Counted from the first letter of the stretch, positions 7,920 through 17,298 are shown. The stretch is 57,136 bases of DNA from Parendozoicomonas verongulae (GCF_009711465.1 NZ_SMME01000858.1:1-57136), one strand, 5' to 3'. Numbers and translations: made by a program. Notes: generated by a model from the sequence alone, not told the origin.

Positions 7920-10052
7920 ATGGCAATAAAAACGACACAGACCATCTGCCCTTTCTGCGGCACAGGTTGTGGTCTGGGAGTTAGAACAGAGAATGACAAG
8001 GTCATCGGTGTTGAACCCATCAAAAATCACCCTGTCAGCAAAGGGCGCTTGTGTTCAAAAGGCTGGAGCTCTGCCTTCGGTATCGGCCATGAAGACCGTA
8101 TTACCCATCCCATGATCCGTGAGAACGGCGAACTCCGTCGTGCAAGCTGGGATGAAGCTCTGGACAAGATCCACAGCGAATTCAGCTATTACCGTGAGAA
8201 GAATGGCCCCCAGTCTGTTGGTATGATCAGCTGTGCCCGGGCAACCAACGAAGACAACTATGCCATTCAGAAGTTTGCTCGTACTGCCTTGCTGACAAAC
8301 AACGTCGACCACTGCGCCCGAATATGACACAGCCCTTCAGTAGCAGGTCTGCTACAAACCATGGGTTCTGGTGCTATGACCAACAGCATCGTCGACATCA
8401 GCAAAGCTGACGTTATTGTTATCTTCGGTTGTGACCCAACCGAGAGTCACTCCATCATCGGTAGTGAGATCATGAAAGCCAAGGAGAAGGGTGCCCTTCT
8501 GCTGGTTGTCGATCCGCGTCGTACACGTCTGGCGAAAATGGCCGATGTACACCTTCAGCTGCGTGTTGGTACCAACATCGCCCTGCTGAACGGTCTGGTA
8601 AACACCATTTTTGAAAATGGCTGGGAAAACAAAAAGTTCCTGGAAGAACGCTGCGAGCACGCCGACCGTGTACGCAAGCACGTAAAAGATTACCCGCTGG
8701 ACAAGGTTGCCGACATCACCGGCGTACCTATGGATCAGTTGAAGCAGTTCGCACGCATTTACAGCAAAGCCCGTGCGGCGTTCCTGGCTTACGGCATGGG
8801 TGTCACCCAGTTCGTAAGCGGCACCAACAACGTACTGGCACTGTCGAATCTGGTGCTCTCCTGTGGTCACGTTGGCCGCCCCGGTACCGGCATGAACCCA
8901 CTGCGTGGTCAGAACAACGTACAGGGTGCCTGCGATATGGGCTGTCTGCCCGGTGACTTGCCCGGCTATCAGAGCCCGAACGATCCAAATGTACGTGCCA
9001 AGTTTGAGCGTGCGTGGGGCACACCGGTGGCTGACCAGCCCGGTATCACCTCCATGAACATGAACGAACTGGCTCTGGAAGGGAAATTCAATGCCCTGAT
9101 GATCTTCGGTGAAGACCCTGTGGTGACCGACCCGGATCAGAACCGCGTTGCCCGCGCCCTGCGCAGCATGGACTGTCTGGTCGTTGTGGAAATGGTGATG
9201 ACCGAAACAGCCAAACTGGCAGACGTCATTCTTCCTGCAGCCAGTTTCGCGGAAAAAGGCGGTACCTTCACAAACTGCGAGCGTCGTGTACAGCGGGTGA
9301 ATCAGGCGGTGAACCCACCCGGTGAATGCATGGGCGAATGGCAGATGCTGCAGGCACTGGCTAAGCGCTTTGGGACTCCCGGTTTTGACTGGGAAACCCA
9401 CGAAGACGTATTCAACGAAATCACTGAAGTGACACCGAACTACTCCCAGATGAGCTACCAGCGTCTGGATGAAGCGAATGGTCTGCAGTGGCCGTGCACC
9501 TCCCATCACCCCGATGGTAATTCTGTTCTGCACAAACGCAGCTTCCCGCTGGGCAAGGCACGCTTAATGCCTGTGCACTACCTGCCGCCCGAAGAAAACC
9601 CGGATGACGATTACCCGTTCTATCTGACCACGATTCGTCTGCACTTCCATTACGGCTGTGGCTCCATGACTCGCAAGTCCCCGATTCTTGAGCGTGAATC
9701 TCCGGAAGGACTGCTGTTCATGAACCCACGGGATGGCGCCAACCAGGGCCTGTTTAACTTTGCTCCTGTGGGTGTGCGTTCCCGCCGTGGTTATCTGGAA
9801 ACACGGGTGCAGTTTACCGATCAGGTACCACCCGGGCTGGTGAGTCTGCCGTATCACTTCAGCGATACGCCATCCAACCAGTTGACTAACGACGCTCAGG
9901 ACCCAACCACAGGCATGCCTGAGCTGAAAGCCTGTGCCGTGCGTGTAGAGCCACTGGCCCGGGATATGCGGCCTCGTCCTATTCAGATTCTCCGGAACGA
10001 GAACTACGAGCCAGCAGTAGAGGAAGCAGGAGCCGACTATGTACGTATATGA
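7920..10052 (+). CDS. fdhF: Formate dehydrogenase alpha subunit, selenoprotein (UGA = Sec136)
   Basis: The 710-aa protein belongs to the molybdopterin oxidoreductases and resembles E. coli FdhH in length (715 aa). A [4Fe-4S] site is formed by Cys10, Cys13, Cys17 and Cys45. The in-frame TGA at 8325-8327 falls in the active-site sequence DHCARI-Sec-HSPSVAGL, where FdhH has Sec140. Later come the conserved GGHVGRPGTGMNPLRGQNNVQG-type pterin loop and a C-terminal MopB domain. It oxidises formate to CO2 in the cytoplasm; no Tat signal is present. ATG 7920 with AAGGT six nt upstream is a better start than a TTG at 7857. Its end overlaps the next gene by 14 bp, marking a three-gene operon. Confidence 0.93.
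8325..8355 (+). promoter_or_regulatory. Selenocysteine UGA and bacterial SECIS hairpin of fdhF
   Basis: After the UGA (8325-8327) come an 11-nt spacer and a 17-nt element (8339-8355). In it GTAGC (8340-8344) and GCTAC (8351-8355) pair around the loop AGGTCT. The loop sequence is the same as that of E. coli fdhF, the classical SelB target, and the spacing is also the same. This makes UGA decoding as selenocysteine very likely. Confidence 0.9.
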
Positions 10053-11064
10053 GCTTGAGCGCCTCGAGCACCTGAGAAACTGGCTGACCCTGAAGAACGA
10101 AGTCCTGCGCCCGATTGCCGACGAAAGCGGCAACGGCCACTGGGGTGTGGTAAAGCATGGTGACGTGGTGCCTTTTGACATGGATCTGCGTCCGGATATG
10201 TCTCCCAAAGGGCTGTTCTTCGCCGAGCGTGAAACTGTCATGAAATTTGATGGCACTCTATTCCGGGAGACTCTGCCAGAACAAAAGCCACAGGTACTGT
10301 TCGGCCTCAAGGCCTGTGACCTGACAGCCATTGCTTATCAGGATAACCACTTTAAGGATGACCCTTATTATCAGGCTCGCCGCAAAAACACCCTGCTGAT
10401 CGGTATCGACTGCCAGGAGGCCTGTGAAAACGGCTTCTGTGCTTCTGTGGATGCGGGCCCACACGTGGACACTGATATCGCCGATCTGGTTGTCACTCCT
10501 ATGCCTCATATGGCAGATGACGAGCACGGTTGGTGGGTGATCTGCGCCAGCCCTGAAGGTCAGGCTGCGATTGCCGGCCTTGGTCTGGCTCCGGCTGATC
10601 CGGGTTGGGAAAACTGGCGGGATATGGCACGTCGCCACGCGGAAGCCACCTTCCCGAAAGATACCCACATCATCAACGGTATCCAGCGCATTAACGGCCG
10701 GGCCGTGCCTGATGAAGCCTGGGAGCGTTTTGCTCACCAGTGCATCAGCTGCTCTGGTTGCAGCATGATGTGCCCAACCTGCAGCTGCTACGCCACCCGT
10801 GATGTGCCAGAAGCAGAAGGTGTTATTGCCCGTGAGCGTATCTGGGATTCCTGCCTGATGGTGGGTTTCCAGAAAGAAGCCAGTGGCGCCAACCCGGCGG
10901 CTGAAGCCGGTAAGCGTGTGTACCGTTACTGGTACCACAAATTCTCCGATGATGTAGCAGCCCGCGCGGGTCGTTACATGTGTGTTGGCTGTGGCCGCTG
11001 TGAGGCGACCTGCCCGGGCATGATTGGGGTTCATTCCATCATGGAGAAAATTGCCAATGCTTAG
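10039..11064 (+). CDS. 4Fe-4S dicluster electron-transfer subunit (AsrA/HydB-like)
   Basis: The 341-aa protein carries two ferredoxin-type cysteine sets near its C-terminus: Cys235, 238, 241, 245 and Cys315, 318, 321, 325. The N-terminal half has the pattern of the sulfite reductase subunit A / sulfhydrogenase beta family (VLFGLKACDLTAI, then GIDCQEAC). In Salmonella AsrABC and Pyrococcus hydrogenase this subunit wires a flavin/NAD(P) subunit to the catalytic subunit. Here the catalytic partner is evidently the formate dehydrogenase, since the genes overlap by 14 bp upstream and by 8 bp with the flavin subunit downstream. No membrane anchor is present, so the complex should be soluble. Confidence 0.85.
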   Translation: MYVYELERLEHLRNWLTLKNEVLRPIADESGNGHWGVVKHGDVVPFDMDLRPDMSPKGLFFAERETVMKFDGTLFRETLPEQKPQVLFGLKACDLTAIAYQDNHFKDDPYYQARRKNTLLIGIDCQEACENGFCASVDAGPHVDTDIADLVVTPMPHMADDEHGWWVICASPEGQAAIAGLGLAPADPGWENWRDMARRHAEATFPKDTHIINGIQRINGRAVPDEAWERFAHQCISCSGCSMMCPTCSCYATRDVPEAEGVIARERIWDSCLMVGFQKEASGANPAAEAGKRVYRYWYHKFSDDVAARAGRYMCVGCGRCEATCPGMIGVHSIMEKIANA

Positions 11065-11980
11065 CCTCACTCCCGATGCCATTCGCCTGGTTGAGTTTTA
11101 CGAAGATGGCGACGACGTTGGCCACTTCACATTTGAGCCGGTAGATGCCACTAAGGGATTCCCGGATGTGTGTAACCCGGAGAAGGTGGAACCCGGTCAG
11201 TTCTTTATGCTGAGTATTCCCGGTAAAGGGGAAGCAGCGTTCACCTACACCCATACACCAGACGAGAATGGTCGTTTTGTTGCCCTGATCCGCAACATCG
11301 GCTGCCTGACCCGCCAGCTGTTCAAGACAGAAGTGGGCAGCATTCTTGGCGGTCGTGGCCCTATGGGTAAAGGCTGGCCAGATTTCAAAGGTCAGAACGT
11401 ACTGGTTGTGGCCGGTGGTCTGGGTCTTGCGCCTGTGGCTGCGGAAATCTACAGCCTGATCGAAAAAGAGTCTGCCCCTACGGTGTACTTTGCAGCCCGT
11501 AATGAATCCATGCTGGTACTGCGCAACGAGCGTGATGACTGGATGGATAAGTGTGATCTGTATCAGGCCGTAGACGACCTCGACAGTCTGACAGGCAAGA
11601 GCACCGTAAAAACAAACGGTGGTCAGTTCATGCACGGCCGCAAGCTTGCAGACAACCTCGCCCAGATTCTGGAAGAGAAAGGCCCGTTTGATCACGTAAT
11701 CACCTGTGGCCCTGAAGGCATGATGGAAGCTGTGTGCAAAATCATGATGGGGCTGGGGCAATCCGCTGATAGTCTGTGGCTGTCGCTGGAACGTCGGATG
11801 CACTGCGGTGTTGGCCTGTGTGGACACTGCTACGTAGCAGAAGATCTGGTGTGCGTAGATGGCCCCACCTACCGTTGGGATCAGCTGGGAGAACTGGTGG
11901 TGAAAGAGAAAGCCATCAAACCACCTGCTGAAACTGTGGATATGACAACCCACACCCGTCGTACCAGACAGTCAGCCTGA
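11057..11980 (+). CDS. FAD/NAD(P)-binding and [2Fe-2S] reductase subunit (AsrB/HydG-like)
   Basis: The 307-aa protein belongs to the ferredoxin-NADP reductase-like group, with a dihydroorotate dehydrogenase electron-transfer C-terminal domain. A nucleotide-binding stretch VVAGGLGLAPVAAEIY lies at about residue 117. A [2Fe-2S] site is formed by Cys250, 255, 258 and 266 (CGVGLCGHC, then C). Homologues AsrB and HydG exchange electrons with NAD(P)H. With the two upstream genes it most likely forms a soluble formate:NAD(P) oxidoreductase. I chose ATG 11057 rather than an upstream in-frame TTG because it overlaps the previous stop (ATGCTTAG) and has GGAG upstream. A hairpin terminator follows the stop. 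Confidence 0.85.
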   Translation: MLSLTPDAIRLVEFYEDGDDVGHFTFEPVDATKGFPDVCNPEKVEPGQFFMLSIPGKGEAAFTYTHTPDENGRFVALIRNIGCLTRQLFKTEVGSILGGRGPMGKGWPDFKGQNVLVVAGGLGLAPVAAEIYSLIEKESAPTVYFAARNESMLVLRNERDDWMDKCDLYQAVDDLDSLTGKSTVKTNGGQFMHGRKLADNLAQILEEKGPFDHVITCGPEGMMEAVCKIMMGLGQSADSLWLSLERRMHCGVGLCGHCYVAEDLVCVDGPTYRWDQLGELVVKEKAIKPPAETVDMTTHTRRTRQSA

Positions 11981-12025
11981 CAGACGCCAAAGCTATCTGA
12001 AACGCTGTCTTCAATCACCATGTGC

Positions 12026-12062
12026 GCCACCTGATCTATACAGGTGGCCTCTTTCTCCTTCC
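12026..12062 (+). terminator. Probable terminator of the formate dehydrogenase operon
   Basis: A perfect 8-bp stem GCCACCTG/CAGGTGGC with a 7-nt loop (12034-12040) is followed by a pyrimidine-rich tail containing short T runs. It begins 46 bp after the flavin-subunit stop. It also overlaps a possible GTG start of the next reading frame, which argues that the next gene starts further down. Confidence 0.65.
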
Positions 12063-12169
12063 CCTCTTCAGATTCCCCTGTTTCTTGTACTGCTACAATG
12101 TCAAAAGCTTTGCCGCAAGCCCGGCTGAGAAGCGTCATACACAAATATTTCAACAGGGATGAGATAGCA

Positions 12170-13069
12170 ATGAGAACTGAGCAGCATGGAAAGTCTGCCC
12201 CACCCCCAACCCAGCATCCAGATGAGCAAGTCAATAACCACACTCAAGGTACAGAAGACAGAAACTGGCAAGGTAGACGTGTAAAGCCCACGTTTATAGA
12301 AAGTTTCATGAATGCCTGTAAAGCCCTTCTCCACTATGCAGGAAAATTATTAGGCATAAAGCTTCTGAACAGAACAGCGCAGACTTCTACACCCCCGCAG
12401 ATCATCAACTCTCAGGTGCAGGCACAGAATCACTTGGCATCTCAGGAGCGTAGTGCTTTTCAGGAGTTTCGAAATTCATTGGAACAGTCCTCCCGGCAAC
12501 CAGCAGTCTATGCAGGTGCAACACTCATTTTTGGTGACTCTCAGGAAGAATTACAAGACAACCTTTCCCCGTCTAACGACACGACTGTTGTGAATATGCC
12601 AGAGATCACAGATTTCGACGAACAGGGCGCGATGATTCCCAGTAATCAGATAGCCGATCTGCCTGAACAGATTCCTGCGGCAAACCTGTGTCTTCTGACA
12701 CATCCCATATCAGAAACCCGGCTCCGCAAATCAACACAGCAGGCCCTTTTTGCTCTGCTCCGCCACTTACCTAAAGACGTCAATGGTCGGATGAATATAG
12801 AGCGATTCCGTATTGTTTTAACAGGGGCTCCCGAAAATATCGGTTTATCAAAGGCAGAGAGGAACAACACTACGATGTCCCCGGAGCAAATTCGGAAAAC
12901 CAGGGTCGAGGAGTGGGTCCATCACCTGTCGGACACCATTAGAGAACATTTTGGTGTTGAGATACCAAAAACATCCTTCCTGGTTGCCAATGAAGAGTGG
13001 CAGCCGATACTGTCAGACTTTCAGGTTGGCCCCGAGGCTATCGCTGAGGAAATCAGGAGCCCCAGATAA
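12170..13069 (+). CDS. Hypothetical protein, 299 aa
   Basis: I do not recognise a family. The product has a polar, Gln/Pro/Ser-rich N-terminal third (residues 1-40 and 75-130) with one amphipathic, mildly hydrophobic stretch at about 43-65 (FMNACKALLHYAGKLLGIKLL). A more ordered C-terminal half follows, with LRKSTQQALFALLRHL and a helix EEWVHHLSDTIREHFG. There is no signal peptide. ATG 12170 is preferred because AGGGATGAG stands just upstream; a GTG at 12044 in frame lies inside the preceding terminator stem. Only 4 bp separate its stop from that of the convergent DUF1097 gene. The low-complexity N-terminus would fit a secreted or host-interacting protein, but that is speculation. Confidence 0.6.
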   Translation: MRTEQHGKSAPPPTQHPDEQVNNHTQGTEDRNWQGRRVKPTFIESFMNACKALLHYAGKLLGIKLLNRTAQTSTPPQIINSQVQAQNHLASQERSAFQEFRNSLEQSSRQPAVYAGATLIFGDSQEELQDNLSPSNDTTVVNMPEITDFDEQGAMIPSNQIADLPEQIPAANLCLLTHPISETRLRKSTQQALFALLRHLPKDVNGRMNIERFRIVLTGAPENIGLSKAERNNTTMSPEQIRKTRVEEWVHHLSDTIREHFGVEIPKTSFLVANEEWQPILSDFQVGPEAIAEEIRSPR

Positions 13070-13073
13070 GATA

Positions 13074-13553
13074 TTACTTCTCTGTAAAGAAGAGTCTTCC
13101 CCGGCTCTTCTGCAGACTGTGTATCCAGAGACCGGATGTTTTCATCAGATACCCGAAAATCACACCCACCAGAAGCGAAGGAATAACCATCACCCAGTTG
13201 TCACCTGCAGCAAACGTGGCACACGACCCTATAAATGTACCGGGAATGAAACTTAGCCAGCGTCTCTTTGCCTGTATGCACATCATGAAGGAAACAAGCG
13301 CAACAACAATGTAACCGGCTACATCAATGTTGATGAATGAGGATAATTCGATAATTACCTTTGCCCAGAACACGCCACTCAGGTTAGTCAGCATACTGAT
13401 AGTAAGGCCTTTCAAGCCATCATCAGGGGAGGCGAAGTAGGTTGTACAACCCAGAAAACCTGCCCAGGTGGACAAGCCAAAAAGAATAGAAACCCAGCCC
13501 CAGAGGCCGGACAGAACGCCAGTGGTCAGGGCAATCGCAAAAAGAACAGACAT
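13074..13553 (-). CDS. DUF1097 membrane protein (YcdZ-like)
   Basis: The 159-aa protein has four to five hydrophobic segments and matches E. coli YcdZ block by block: TGVLSGLWGWVSI, WAGFLGCTTYFASP, GLKGLTISM, LVSFMMCIQAKRRWLSFIPGTFIGSCATFA, and IFGYLMKTSGLW near the end. YcdZ is an inner-membrane protein of unknown function. The ATG lies just downstream of a hairpin (13561-13593) and I see no good ribosome-binding site, so translation may be weak or depend on that structure. It is transcribed in the same direction as trpS, 140 bp upstream of it. Confidence 0.85.
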   Translation of the reverse strand: MSVLFAIALTTGVLSGLWGWVSILFGLSTWAGFLGCTTYFASPDDGLKGLTISMLTNLSGVFWAKVIIELSSFINIDVAGYIVVALVSFMMCIQAKRRWLSFIPGTFIGSCATFAAGDNWVMVIPSLLVGVIFGYLMKTSGLWIHSLQKSRGRLFFTEK

Positions 13554-13560
13554 TATGATT

Positions 13561-13593
13561 AAAAATCGCTCTACTCATTAAGCCGCGATTTTT
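13561..13593 (-). terminator. Hairpin with A/T tails between trpS and the DUF1097 gene
   Basis: A perfect 9-bp inverted repeat AAAAATCGC/GCGATTTTT with a 15-nt loop can work as a terminator in either direction. On the minus strand it would end trpS transcription. It lies only 7 bp before the DUF1097 ATG, so it may also influence that start. Confidence 0.6.
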
Positions 13594-13652
13594 ATCCCTC
13601 GCACCTTCTTCAGCAATACGAGTTTTACATACAGCTTCCTGCAATCCCCCCC

Positions 13653-13680
13653 ATAAGCCGGGGCAGACACCCCGACTTAT
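13653..13680 (-). other. Stem-loop just after trpS
   Basis: An 11-bp stem (13653-13663 with 13670-13680; the single C-A mismatch on the plus strand becomes a G-U pair in minus-strand RNA) closes a 6-nt loop 13 bp after the trpS stop. No T-run follows in the direction of trpS, so it may protect the mRNA 3' end or cooperate with the second hairpin further on. Confidence 0.5.
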
Positions 13681-13693
13681 TTCAGCAAGAACC

Positions 13694-14707
13694 TTACACC
13701 AGAGAGCGCAGGCCTACTGCATCACGCAAACGAGTAATGAATGGTGCAGACTCTTCACGGGCTTTATCCGCACCTTTCTTCAGCTCAGCTTCAATAAAGG
13801 CAGGATCAGCAATCAGGCGATCATACTCAGCACGAGGGCCTTTCAGCTCTTCGTTCAAATACTCAAACAACTCCTGTTTCAGGGCACCCCAGCCAGCACC
13901 GTCTTCGTATTGTTTACGCTTAGCGGCAATCTCTGATTCGCTCCTGGCAAAAGCAGAGAAAATCTGGAACAGGGTGCAGGTATCTGCATCCTTGGGTTCA
14001 CCGGGCTCGAGGCTGTTGGTCACAACCTTCATAATGAACTTGCGGAATTTCTTCTCCGGGCAGAACAGCGGAATAACGTTGCCATAACTCTTACTCATCT
14101 TGCGTCCGTCCAGACCACTCAGAACAGCCGAATTTTCACCGACAATCGCTTCTGGCAGAACAAAATGTTCGCCTTTGTAGATGTGATTAAAGCGGGCAGC
14201 AATATCTCGAGCCATCTCAATGTGCTGAACCTGATCACGGCCAACAGGCACACGGTTAGCGTTGAACATCAGGATGTCCGCTGCCATCAGCACAGGGTAG
14301 CTATACAAACCCATGGTCACGCCTTTATCCGGATCATTGCCTTCAGCTACGTTGGCATCCATTGCGGCCTTGTAAGCATGGGCACGATTCATCAGGCCCT
14401 TGGCCGCCATGCAGTTCAGCATCCAGCATAGTTCGGGGATTTCTGGGATGTCGGACTGACGGTAAAAAGTCGCACGGTCTGTATCCAGCCCCAGAGCCAG
14501 CCAGACCGCAGCAATGTTACGGGTGGATTCGTGAACCTGATCAGGATCCCAGCTGCTGATAATCGCGTGATAATCAGCCAGGAAGTAGTAGGACTTAATA
14601 TCGTCCCGGCGGCTTTCTTCGATAGCGGGTCGGATAGCACCCACATAGTTGCCCAGATGAGGAGTACCGGTGGGCTTAATGCCGGTCAGAGTCTTGATTG
14701 TGCTCAT
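13694..14707 (-). CDS. trpS: Tryptophanyl-tRNA synthetase
   Basis: The 337-aa class Ic aminoacyl-tRNA synthetase shows the HIGH-equivalent motif TPHLGNY (about residues 14-20) and the KMSKS loop in GRKMSKSYGN. It also has family-typical GIKPTG at the start and MAADILMFNANRVPVGRDQVQHIE in part. It charges tRNA-Trp in the cytosol. Length is normal for bacterial TrpS (~335). It seems monocistronic. The 475 bp upstream contain only one doubtful small gene. Confidence 0.97.
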   Translation of the reverse strand: MSTIKTLTGIKPTGTPHLGNYVGAIRPAIEESRRDDIKSYYFLADYHAIISSWDPDQVHESTRNIAAVWLALGLDTDRATFYRQSDIPEIPELCWMLNCMAAKGLMNRAHAYKAAMDANVAEGNDPDKGVTMGLYSYPVLMAADILMFNANRVPVGRDQVQHIEMARDIAARFNHIYKGEHFVLPEAIVGENSAVLSGLDGRKMSKSYGNVIPLFCPEKKFRKFIMKVVTNSLEPGEPKDADTCTLFQIFSAFARSESEIAAKRKQYEDGAGWGALKQELFEYLNEELKGPRAEYDRLIADPAFIEAELKKGADKAREESAPFITRLRDAVGLRSLV

Positions 14708-14805
14708 AGAGGACCGTCTGTCTCAGTATCGGCGCAGAGTATGGATTCACTCTCGCCTGCAAAGGTTCATGATTATAAGGAACAAAGGGCTTGCAGCAAC
14801 TGAAA

Positions 14806-15126
14806 TCAGCTTAAGCCGGGCCGATAGCGTACGGGATTCACTTCTGAGCTGAGAAGTTCAACCGCCAAGTGCTTTTGGTGACCGTGAATCAACAGGCTGA
14901 CCAGTACTTCCTCTGATGAGAGGTATAAAGGATTCTTCAAATATTGGGTTGGCGAAGACAATAGCGATCGCAAAGTACCGGTGTAATGAGCCGCTACAGA
15001 GCATTTAAATACGTCAGAAAAGCTGTCACTCTCCATTACCTGTCGAACACCCGGCTCACTGCGATGGCAGGCGCTATAAATGGGCCTTAATAACTCTTCA
15101 GAAACCACTTTGTGATAGTTTTCCAA
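14806..15126 (-). CDS. Doubtful small hypothetical protein, 106 aa
   Basis: An open frame of 106 codons from an ATG fills much of the gap between trpS and the nucleoside hydrolase gene. The protein is soluble-looking, with no recognised motif (segments such as LLRPIYSACHRSEPG and SSEEVLVSLLIHGHQKHLAVELL). There is no obvious ribosome-binding site close to the start. It lies on the same strand as trpS and would be read toward it. It may be real but could equally be a chance frame. Confidence 0.35.
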   Translation of the reverse strand: MENYHKVVSEELLRPIYSACHRSEPGVRQVMESDSFSDVFKCSVAAHYTGTLRSLLSSPTQYLKNPLYLSSEEVLVSLLIHGHQKHLAVELLSSEVNPVRYRPGLS

Positions 15127-15182
15127 ATATCTGATGTAGTCTACCTTTACTGCCTCTGCGTATAAGGTCGGGTATTAAAGCA

Positions 15183-16235
15183 ATGTATCGCTCAATTCTG
15201 AAAATAGCCCTTCTTCTATGCCTGCCACTTATAGCAACCTCCGGGAAAGCCGCCGAGAAAAGTGAACCCAGCATGGCCCGTACACCTCTGATTATCGACA
15301 CGGATATGACTGGCGATGACTGGCTCGCTATCCTTTATCTGCTGGCCGACCCCAAGGTTGATGTAAAAGCCATTACCGTCAGTGGCTCAGGGCAGGCCCA
15401 TGCCATACCCGGTGGTTTGAACGCATTAACACTCCTTGATCTCGCCAAGGCTCCCGACATACCCGTTGCAACGGGCAGCGAGACGCCCATACAAGGTATC
15501 AATCACTTTCCAGACCATCTGAGAGAGCGCGCCGACCAGCTGGCAGGCTGGGCAGCCCCTTCACGTCGGCCAGAGCCGCAGCCCGATGCGCCACAGTTGA
15601 TAATCGACACCCTGCAAGCTTCCGATATCCCTGTCACTATTGTCGCTCTGGGCCCTTGGACAAACATTGCCCACGCCTTTGAAAAAGCTCCAGCCATAGC
15701 GGGGAAAACTGAACGCATTATTGCCATGGGCGGTGCTGTGGATGTGCCCGGCAATGTCCACACGGTTCCCGCCCACCATAAAAAAAACAACACAGCGGAG
15801 TGGAATTTTTATCTTGATCCCGTTTCTGTTGAGAGAGTTGTTCGAAACTCAGTTCCGATTGACTTGATTCCACTGGACGCCACAAATTTTGTACCCATGA
15901 CCGAGGAGTACTTCCAGCGCATCAGTCAGCAGCCGCCATCTCCCATTTTACAGTTTGCCCTTGATAGCTTTAAAAGCTGGAAGAACCGCGATGGGAAATA
16001 TACCTGGTCTTTTTGGGATCCCCTTGCCGCTGTTGCCGTATCCAACCCTGAGGTCGTGACCTGGGAAGACGCAACTCTCATTATTGATACGCATATGGAC
16101 TCTAATGCTGCAGGTACCCTTACACGTAACTCATCAGGCAGAGCTGTCCGCTTCGCGACCACTGCAGACAAAGACAGGTTTTATGATCTGTTTACCAACG
16201 GTATCAACCGATATGTTGAGCCAGATGTGATGTAA
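15183..16235 (+). CDS. Exported inosine/uridine-preferring nucleoside hydrolase
   Basis: The 350-aa protein starts with a signal peptide (hydrophobic stretch ILKIALLLCLPLIA, cleavage probably after GKA near residue 23). It then shows the nucleoside-hydrolase Asp cluster in IIDTDMTGDDWLAILYLL. Further family marks are VALGPWTNIAHAF and the EWNFYLDP motif, plus a late WSFWDPLAA carrying the conserved Asp. It would hydrolyse ribonucleosides to base and ribose in the periplasm or envelope. A ribokinase gene (19.2 kb) and a nucleoside-type ABC importer (28.7-33.5 kb) in the same window fit nucleoside scavenging. Confidence 0.88.
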   Translation: MYRSILKIALLLCLPLIATSGKAAEKSEPSMARTPLIIDTDMTGDDWLAILYLLADPKVDVKAITVSGSGQAHAIPGGLNALTLLDLAKAPDIPVATGSETPIQGINHFPDHLRERADQLAGWAAPSRRPEPQPDAPQLIIDTLQASDIPVTIVALGPWTNIAHAFEKAPAIAGKTERIIAMGGAVDVPGNVHTVPAHHKKNNTAEWNFYLDPVSVERVVRNSVPIDLIPLDATNFVPMTEEYFQRISQQPPSPILQFALDSFKSWKNRDGKYTWSFWDPLAAVAVSNPEVVTWEDATLIIDTHMDSNAAGTLTRNSSGRAVRFATTADKDRFYDLFTNGINRYVEPDVM

Positions 16236-16370
16236 GCCTATGGGGGATCACAAGCTATCGCCTCAGCATTTACGTTATACAACGTGAGCCCTGGCACTTT
16301 TTTCTGTGAAGCACTCCCATTTCGATGTTAGTGTTGCAGTCAAAGAATCATCATCCCCCTAAGCAGCCCT

Positions 16371-17186
16371 ATGCCAGAACTGCCTGAAGTAGAAACAACC
16401 CGCCGTGGCATCACCCCCCACGTACAGAATCACACCGTTACTAAAGTTGTTGTGCGCCAGCCACAGCTGCGCTGGCCAGTACGGGATGATTTATCCGAGT
16501 TATTGGAAGGTCAGCAGCTCACTGCGATTTCCCGAAGAGCCAAATACCTTTTACTGCACTTTCCTAAAGGTACGTTAATTGGACATTTGGGAATGTCCGG
16601 GTCCATGCGTGTTCTCCCTGCAAACAGCCCCGCCCAGAAGCACGACCATGTTGACCTTGTATTCAACAACAACCAGCTTTTACGCCTGACTGACCCTCGG
16701 CGCTTTGGAGCCATGGTGTGGACAGAAAAACCAATAGAAGAACACGAGCTGCTGACTAAACTCGGCCCTGAGCCCCTGTCGGACGCCTTTACTGGAGAAC
16801 TGCTCTTCCAATGCTCCCGCAGCCGTAAGCAGCCAGTTAAAACCTTCATCATGGATAGCCATAACGTCGTGGGTGTAGGAAACATCTACGCTAATGAAGC
16901 TCTGTTTATGGCGGGCATCCGTCCGGACAGAGCCTGCGGCCGCATCTCACGTAAACGTTATGATGTGCTGGCAAATTCCATCAAAACAGTACTGACTCGT
17001 GCTATAGAAGTGGGCGGTACAACCCTGAAGGACTTTGTGGGAGGAGATGGCAGACCCGGTTATTTCGCGATTGAACTCACAATGTATGGCCGGGCCGGAG
17101 AGCCCTGCCAGACCTGCGGTACGTCCATTAAAGAGATCCGCCTGAATAACCGCAGCACATGCTTTTGCCCTAAATGTCAAAGTTAA
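16371..17186 (+). CDS. mutM: Formamidopyrimidine-DNA glycosylase
   Basis: The 271-aa protein begins with the invariant MPELPEVET, where Pro2 is the catalytic nucleophile and Glu3 the acid. It carries the Lys-containing RRAKYLLLHF segment, a helix-two-turn-helix region (NVVGVGNIYANEALF) and a C-terminal zinc finger of the Cys-x2-Cys...Cys-x2-Cys type (CQTC and CPKC). It removes 8-oxoguanine and ring-opened purines and nicks the abasic site. Length and all catalytic residues are normal. Confidence 0.97.
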   Translation: MPELPEVETTRRGITPHVQNHTVTKVVVRQPQLRWPVRDDLSELLEGQQLTAISRRAKYLLLHFPKGTLIGHLGMSGSMRVLPANSPAQKHDHVDLVFNNNQLLRLTDPRRFGAMVWTEKPIEEHELLTKLGPEPLSDAFTGELLFQCSRSRKQPVKTFIMDSHNVVGVGNIYANEALFMAGIRPDRACGRISRKRYDVLANSIKTVLTRAIEVGGTTLKDFVGGDGRPGYFAIELTMYGRAGEPCQTCGTSIKEIRLNNRSTCFCPKCQS

Positions 17187-17298
17187 GTTGTGCCAGAGTT
17201 AAATAGAGCAAAAGCTAAACCGTCACTCTGACTAACTACGATGACAGTCATTTTCCGGTTTTTTTCCCGTTTACTTGCAAGCTTGGAAAAATACCGGA

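Noticed and set aside
8361..10052. Separate truncated molybdopterin oxidoreductase gene
   Set aside because: It is the continuation of fdhF past the selenocysteine UGA at 8325-8327.
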